This document shows, piece after piece, positions 7,940 to 10,256 of a stretch of DNA of 10,256 nt. Below the pieces are notes generated by a model, which was not told where the DNA came from, ran no database searches, and worked only from the letters and a program-made list of their open reading frames with translations. The position numbers and the translations under genes are program-made. The stretch spans positions 1-10,256 of the forward strand of contig MU864157.1 of assembly GCA_033296885.1 (NCBI GenBank), written 5' to 3'. Positions within the stretch are counted from its first letter, which is position 1, and the number at the start of each line of letters is the position of its first letter. Origin of the DNA: Triangularia verruculosa (taxonomy: Eukaryota > Ascomycota > Sordariomycetes > Sordariales > Podosporaceae).

Positions 7940-8539
7940 TGTTAAAATACAGCATTTATTTGTAGATTTTACAATATATTTAAGCCCTGTAGAATACAGG
8001 GCTTCAATAGCTTGGAAAATTCAACAGTATTCACTAAGTCATAGGCTCCGGGAGCTGCGGCTCACTAAAGTGCCCAGAGGCTCTGGGTGCGGGTCCGGGT
8101 GCGGCTCCCTGAAGTGACCCGAAGCTCCGGGGCGCAGGACGCTAGCCCAGTACCCTGCAGCAGTCAAACGGTAGCGCTACGTGCTATGTGGGTTAGCGCT
8201 CTCAACGGGTTTGGGGAGCGCTCCGGTGAGCGCCCCGGGAAGTAATTGGAAGACCGAAGGTCTATAAAAGCTCAGCAATAAGCCCTATTTACTATGATAT
8301 TTTCTTTCCTTTAAGTTCAATTAATATACTGGTTTACCACATCTATTTCAGTGCCTCACAAGCCTTAGTTGCAGTGATAACCTTCTGTATTTACAGGGCG
8401 CCGATCCCTATAACACATCTTCCTTCAGTACTTGCCCACTATCGTATACTGCCGTCAAAGTCTTCCTCACTCCTAGTGGACTGCGCCGATAGCTATCAAA
8501 GCCCTGTACTTGCAGGCCTCAATAGCACCTATTTCAACA
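7940..8539 (+). repeat. Copia 3' LTR
   Basis: This is a 600 bp partner of the 5' LTR, beginning TGTTAAAATA (one G to A change in the terminus) and ending TATTTCAACA. The TATA box is at 8263-8269 and the hairpin at 7982-8004. It carries A or T at most of the sites that differ from the 5' LTR, so it is the more mutated copy. The final 152 bases are identical to those of the 5' LTR. Confidence 0.96.
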
Positions 8540-8544
8540 AAAGG
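8540..8544. other. target-site duplication, right copy (AAAGG)
   Basis: This is an exact repeat of 1956-1960 immediately after the 3' LTR. It marks a single, unrearranged integration. Confidence 0.95.
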
Positions 8545-10161
8545 TAAGCTATTTTAAAAGAAATTATCGGGCACCTAAATAGCTCTATTAAAAGGAAAGA
8601 AAAATAGTAGTAATTGCTAAGATAGTGCGGGTAGTAGAGATCTCCGGTATAAAGTATTCTAACGAGGATTTTCGGGATTTAACGGACGACTATACTGATA
8701 ACGACTATAAGTATAAGGCCTAGGAAGGAGAATTAATAGTCGACTTTAAAGGAGAAGACCGTATAGTAGGATAAGAACTACTAATTAGGGGAGCTACGAA
8801 ACTAGAAGAGAGTACTACTCCCAGACTCTCCGAAGAGACCTTACGGTAATTAAGGTAGTTCTTTACTATAAATATAATCTATACTTTAGATTTATATACA
8901 GGAGGGACCCTAAGGTAAATAAAAGAACGAGTTTAAAGATTCGAAAAAAAAATAAAAGAACTTTAAAATTAACGAAAAACGATTAAATAATATTACTAGA
9001 AGCTCGAAGATAAGGTAGTATAAACTATAATTAATTACTAGTTACTTATATAACTTTAGTAAGGAAATAAACGGTAGATTATCTCCGAAATTAAGTTTAA
9101 GTAATACTGTAATAGGCTATTATAATTAGTTTATAGAGAGGGTAAGTTCGAGTTTAGGGAACTAGATTAGGAAAAATATTAGGAAAATAAGAAGATCGTT
9201 AATATAGGGCTCTTATAAATATCCGGATAAGTATCTTACTATAAATAATATAAACTATACGATAGAGATATAGTATAGTTATATCCTAAATACCTAGAGT
9301 ATAAGAAGATATTTTATTTCTAGTATATTATATATAAGTATATAAGATATTACTAAAGTAAGGTTTTTTAAGGATATTAGCTAGTATAATAATTAAGAGG
9401 AAACGGAGATCTTAAGCTTATTATAAGAACTATTATTAAATAGGATTAATAATAAAAGGAGTTAGACGATTATTTCCTATAGAGATAAAGAGATTTAATT
9501 AAATTAAAAAAAGAATTCTAGGTTATACGGTTTATATCTAGGTACGTAAAATATTACTTTAAGTAGATAATTAGTTAAGGAAAAGATATTACTAACGAAA
9601 AAAAATATAGTTTAGCATAGTATAAGAATCTAGATTATACACTTTATTTATAAATAAAGGCCAAAAGATACTATGATATTTAGGCCAAAGCCAAGGCTAG
9701 GGTTATAGCTAAAAGGCGGCGGATACGTAATTAAAGGAGGGCTCGATAAAATATAAAAAACGGAAAATAGGAAGAAGTTTAACGATAATAGTTAATTAAT
9801 TTCGAACTACTAAATAATTTAATAAAGGAGAATACTTTAAAGGTATAATAATAGTCGGGAAAAAAACTACGGCCTTTTGTAGAGGCTATAAACCTCTAAG
9901 GGACTACGAATAAAGTATTAACAAGGTCGCTATTATATAGAAGAGGGGTATAAAAGATAAAAGGTTATAAGTAGTAGTATATTAAAAAGGTTTTTAAATA
10001 TAGGGATTTATAAATAGTAAAGTAAAAGCGGATTTAATTTTACTAAGATTTATATAATAAATCTAAATTTTATAGAAAGAAAAAAAGAAAAGGTTATTAT
10101 AAAAGGACCCTTCTTTACGTAGTTAGTAACTAAAGAAATATTACTATTAAATATTATAATA
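8545..10161 (+). pseudogene. gag: Ty3/Gypsy gag, 3' part (RIP-degraded, truncated)
   Basis: This continues the gag cut at 1960. The second half of the zinc knuckle is at 8547-8567, with its His and last Cys now both Tyr. The same frame then continues about 539 codons with many TAA/TAG stops but no obvious frame change. It includes an acidic segment (NEDFRDLTDDYTDNDY, 8669-8718), YTLDLYTGGT (about 8881-8910), a likely coiled-coil (RFEKKIKEL), a stretch near 9290-9370 whose Tyr/stop pattern could derive from a second Cys/His-rich motif, and a Lys/Arg-rich segment (AKARVIAKRRRIRN, about 9690-9735). I find no protease or RT motif. It ends where a minus-strand Copia LTR is inserted. Function beyond the knuckle is not recognised. 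Confidence 0.7.
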
Positions 10162-10256
10162 TGTTGAAATAGGTGCTATTGAGGCCTGTAAATATAGGCT
10201 CAAATAGCTATCAGCGCAGTACACTGAGAGCGAAGAAGACTTTGACTGCAGCATTC
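10162..10256 (-). repeat. minus-strand Copia LTR, 3' end (truncated by window edge)
   Basis: Reading plus strand, it begins TGTTGAAATAGGTGCTATTG and matches the reverse complement of the last ~95 bases of the Copia LTRs at 2466-2560 and 8445-8539, at roughly four-fifths identity. Some differences are transversions and small segment changes, so it belongs to a diverged copy or subfamily, not to the element at 1961-8539. It interrupts the Gypsy gag in the opposite orientation. The rest of the element is outside the window. Confidence 0.85.

Larger units (their letters stand above)
1961..8539 (+). mobile_element. complete but inactive Ty1/Copia LTR retrotransposon
   Basis: This 6,579 bp element has two 600 bp LTRs, perfect 10 bp inverted LTR termini in the 5' copy (TGTTGAAATA / TATTTCAACA), an AAAGG target duplication, a tRNA-iMet-type primer site, a polypurine tract and the domain order gag, PR, IN, RT, RNase H. 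Integrase ahead of RT defines the Copia superfamily. Coding potential is destroyed by dozens of Gln/Trp-to-stop changes, at least two frameshifts (about 3220-3262 and 6688-6699), lost catalytic residues and a 383 bp internal duplication. It lies in the same orientation as the Gypsy gag it interrupts. Confidence 0.95.

Overview
The window is a nest of dead LTR retrotransposons. It contains no intact host gene. The likely source is a filamentous ascomycete (Pezizomycotina). Three things suggest this: the Gag sequence belongs to the fungal Ty3/Gypsy type, the Ty1/Copia element has a tRNA-iMet anticodon-arm primer site, and both carry pervasive C:G to T:A decay of the kind left by repeat-induced point mutation (RIP). 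Nearly every in-frame stop is TAA or TAG where Gln or Trp is expected, and catalytic or zinc-ligand codons have become Asn, Lys or Tyr. I cannot name the species.

Layout. Bases 1-88 are the tail of a Copia-type LTR. Bases 89-570 are very AT-rich, with about three degenerate 70-77 bp repeats. Bases 571-1040 look like the 5' LTR of a Ty3/Gypsy element, with a TATA box and long inverted termini. A short leader follows, then a heavily mutated gag from about 1093 that is cut at 1960 inside its CCHC zinc knuckle. A complete 6,579 bp Ty1/Copia element (1961-8539) sits in that knuckle. It has two 600 bp LTRs with TGTTGAAATA/TATTTCAACA ends, an exact AAAGG target duplication, a primer site, a polypurine tract and one gag-PR-IN-RT-RNase H reading frame of roughly 1,560 ancestral codons. 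Gypsy gag resumes in the same frame at 8545 and stays in that frame to 10161. There a related Copia LTR on the minus strand begins and runs off the window.

Order of events, inferred: the Gypsy element inserted first and is the most degraded; the Copia element then jumped into its gag; the minus-strand Copia element also interrupted the Gypsy element. RIP-like mutation continued after the Copia insertion, because its two LTRs differ only by transitions.

The most notable details are a 383 bp tandem duplication of the Copia RNase H domain flanked by a 5 bp microhomology, three 51 bp repeats in the Copia leader, a 152 bp block at the LTR 3' ends that is identical while the rest of the LTR carries about 30 differences, loss of all four zinc-knuckle ligands to Tyr, and an unusually long Gypsy Gag frame without visible protease or RT. 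I see no CRISPR array, tRNA, rRNA or new defence-type system. All mismatch counts were made by eye.
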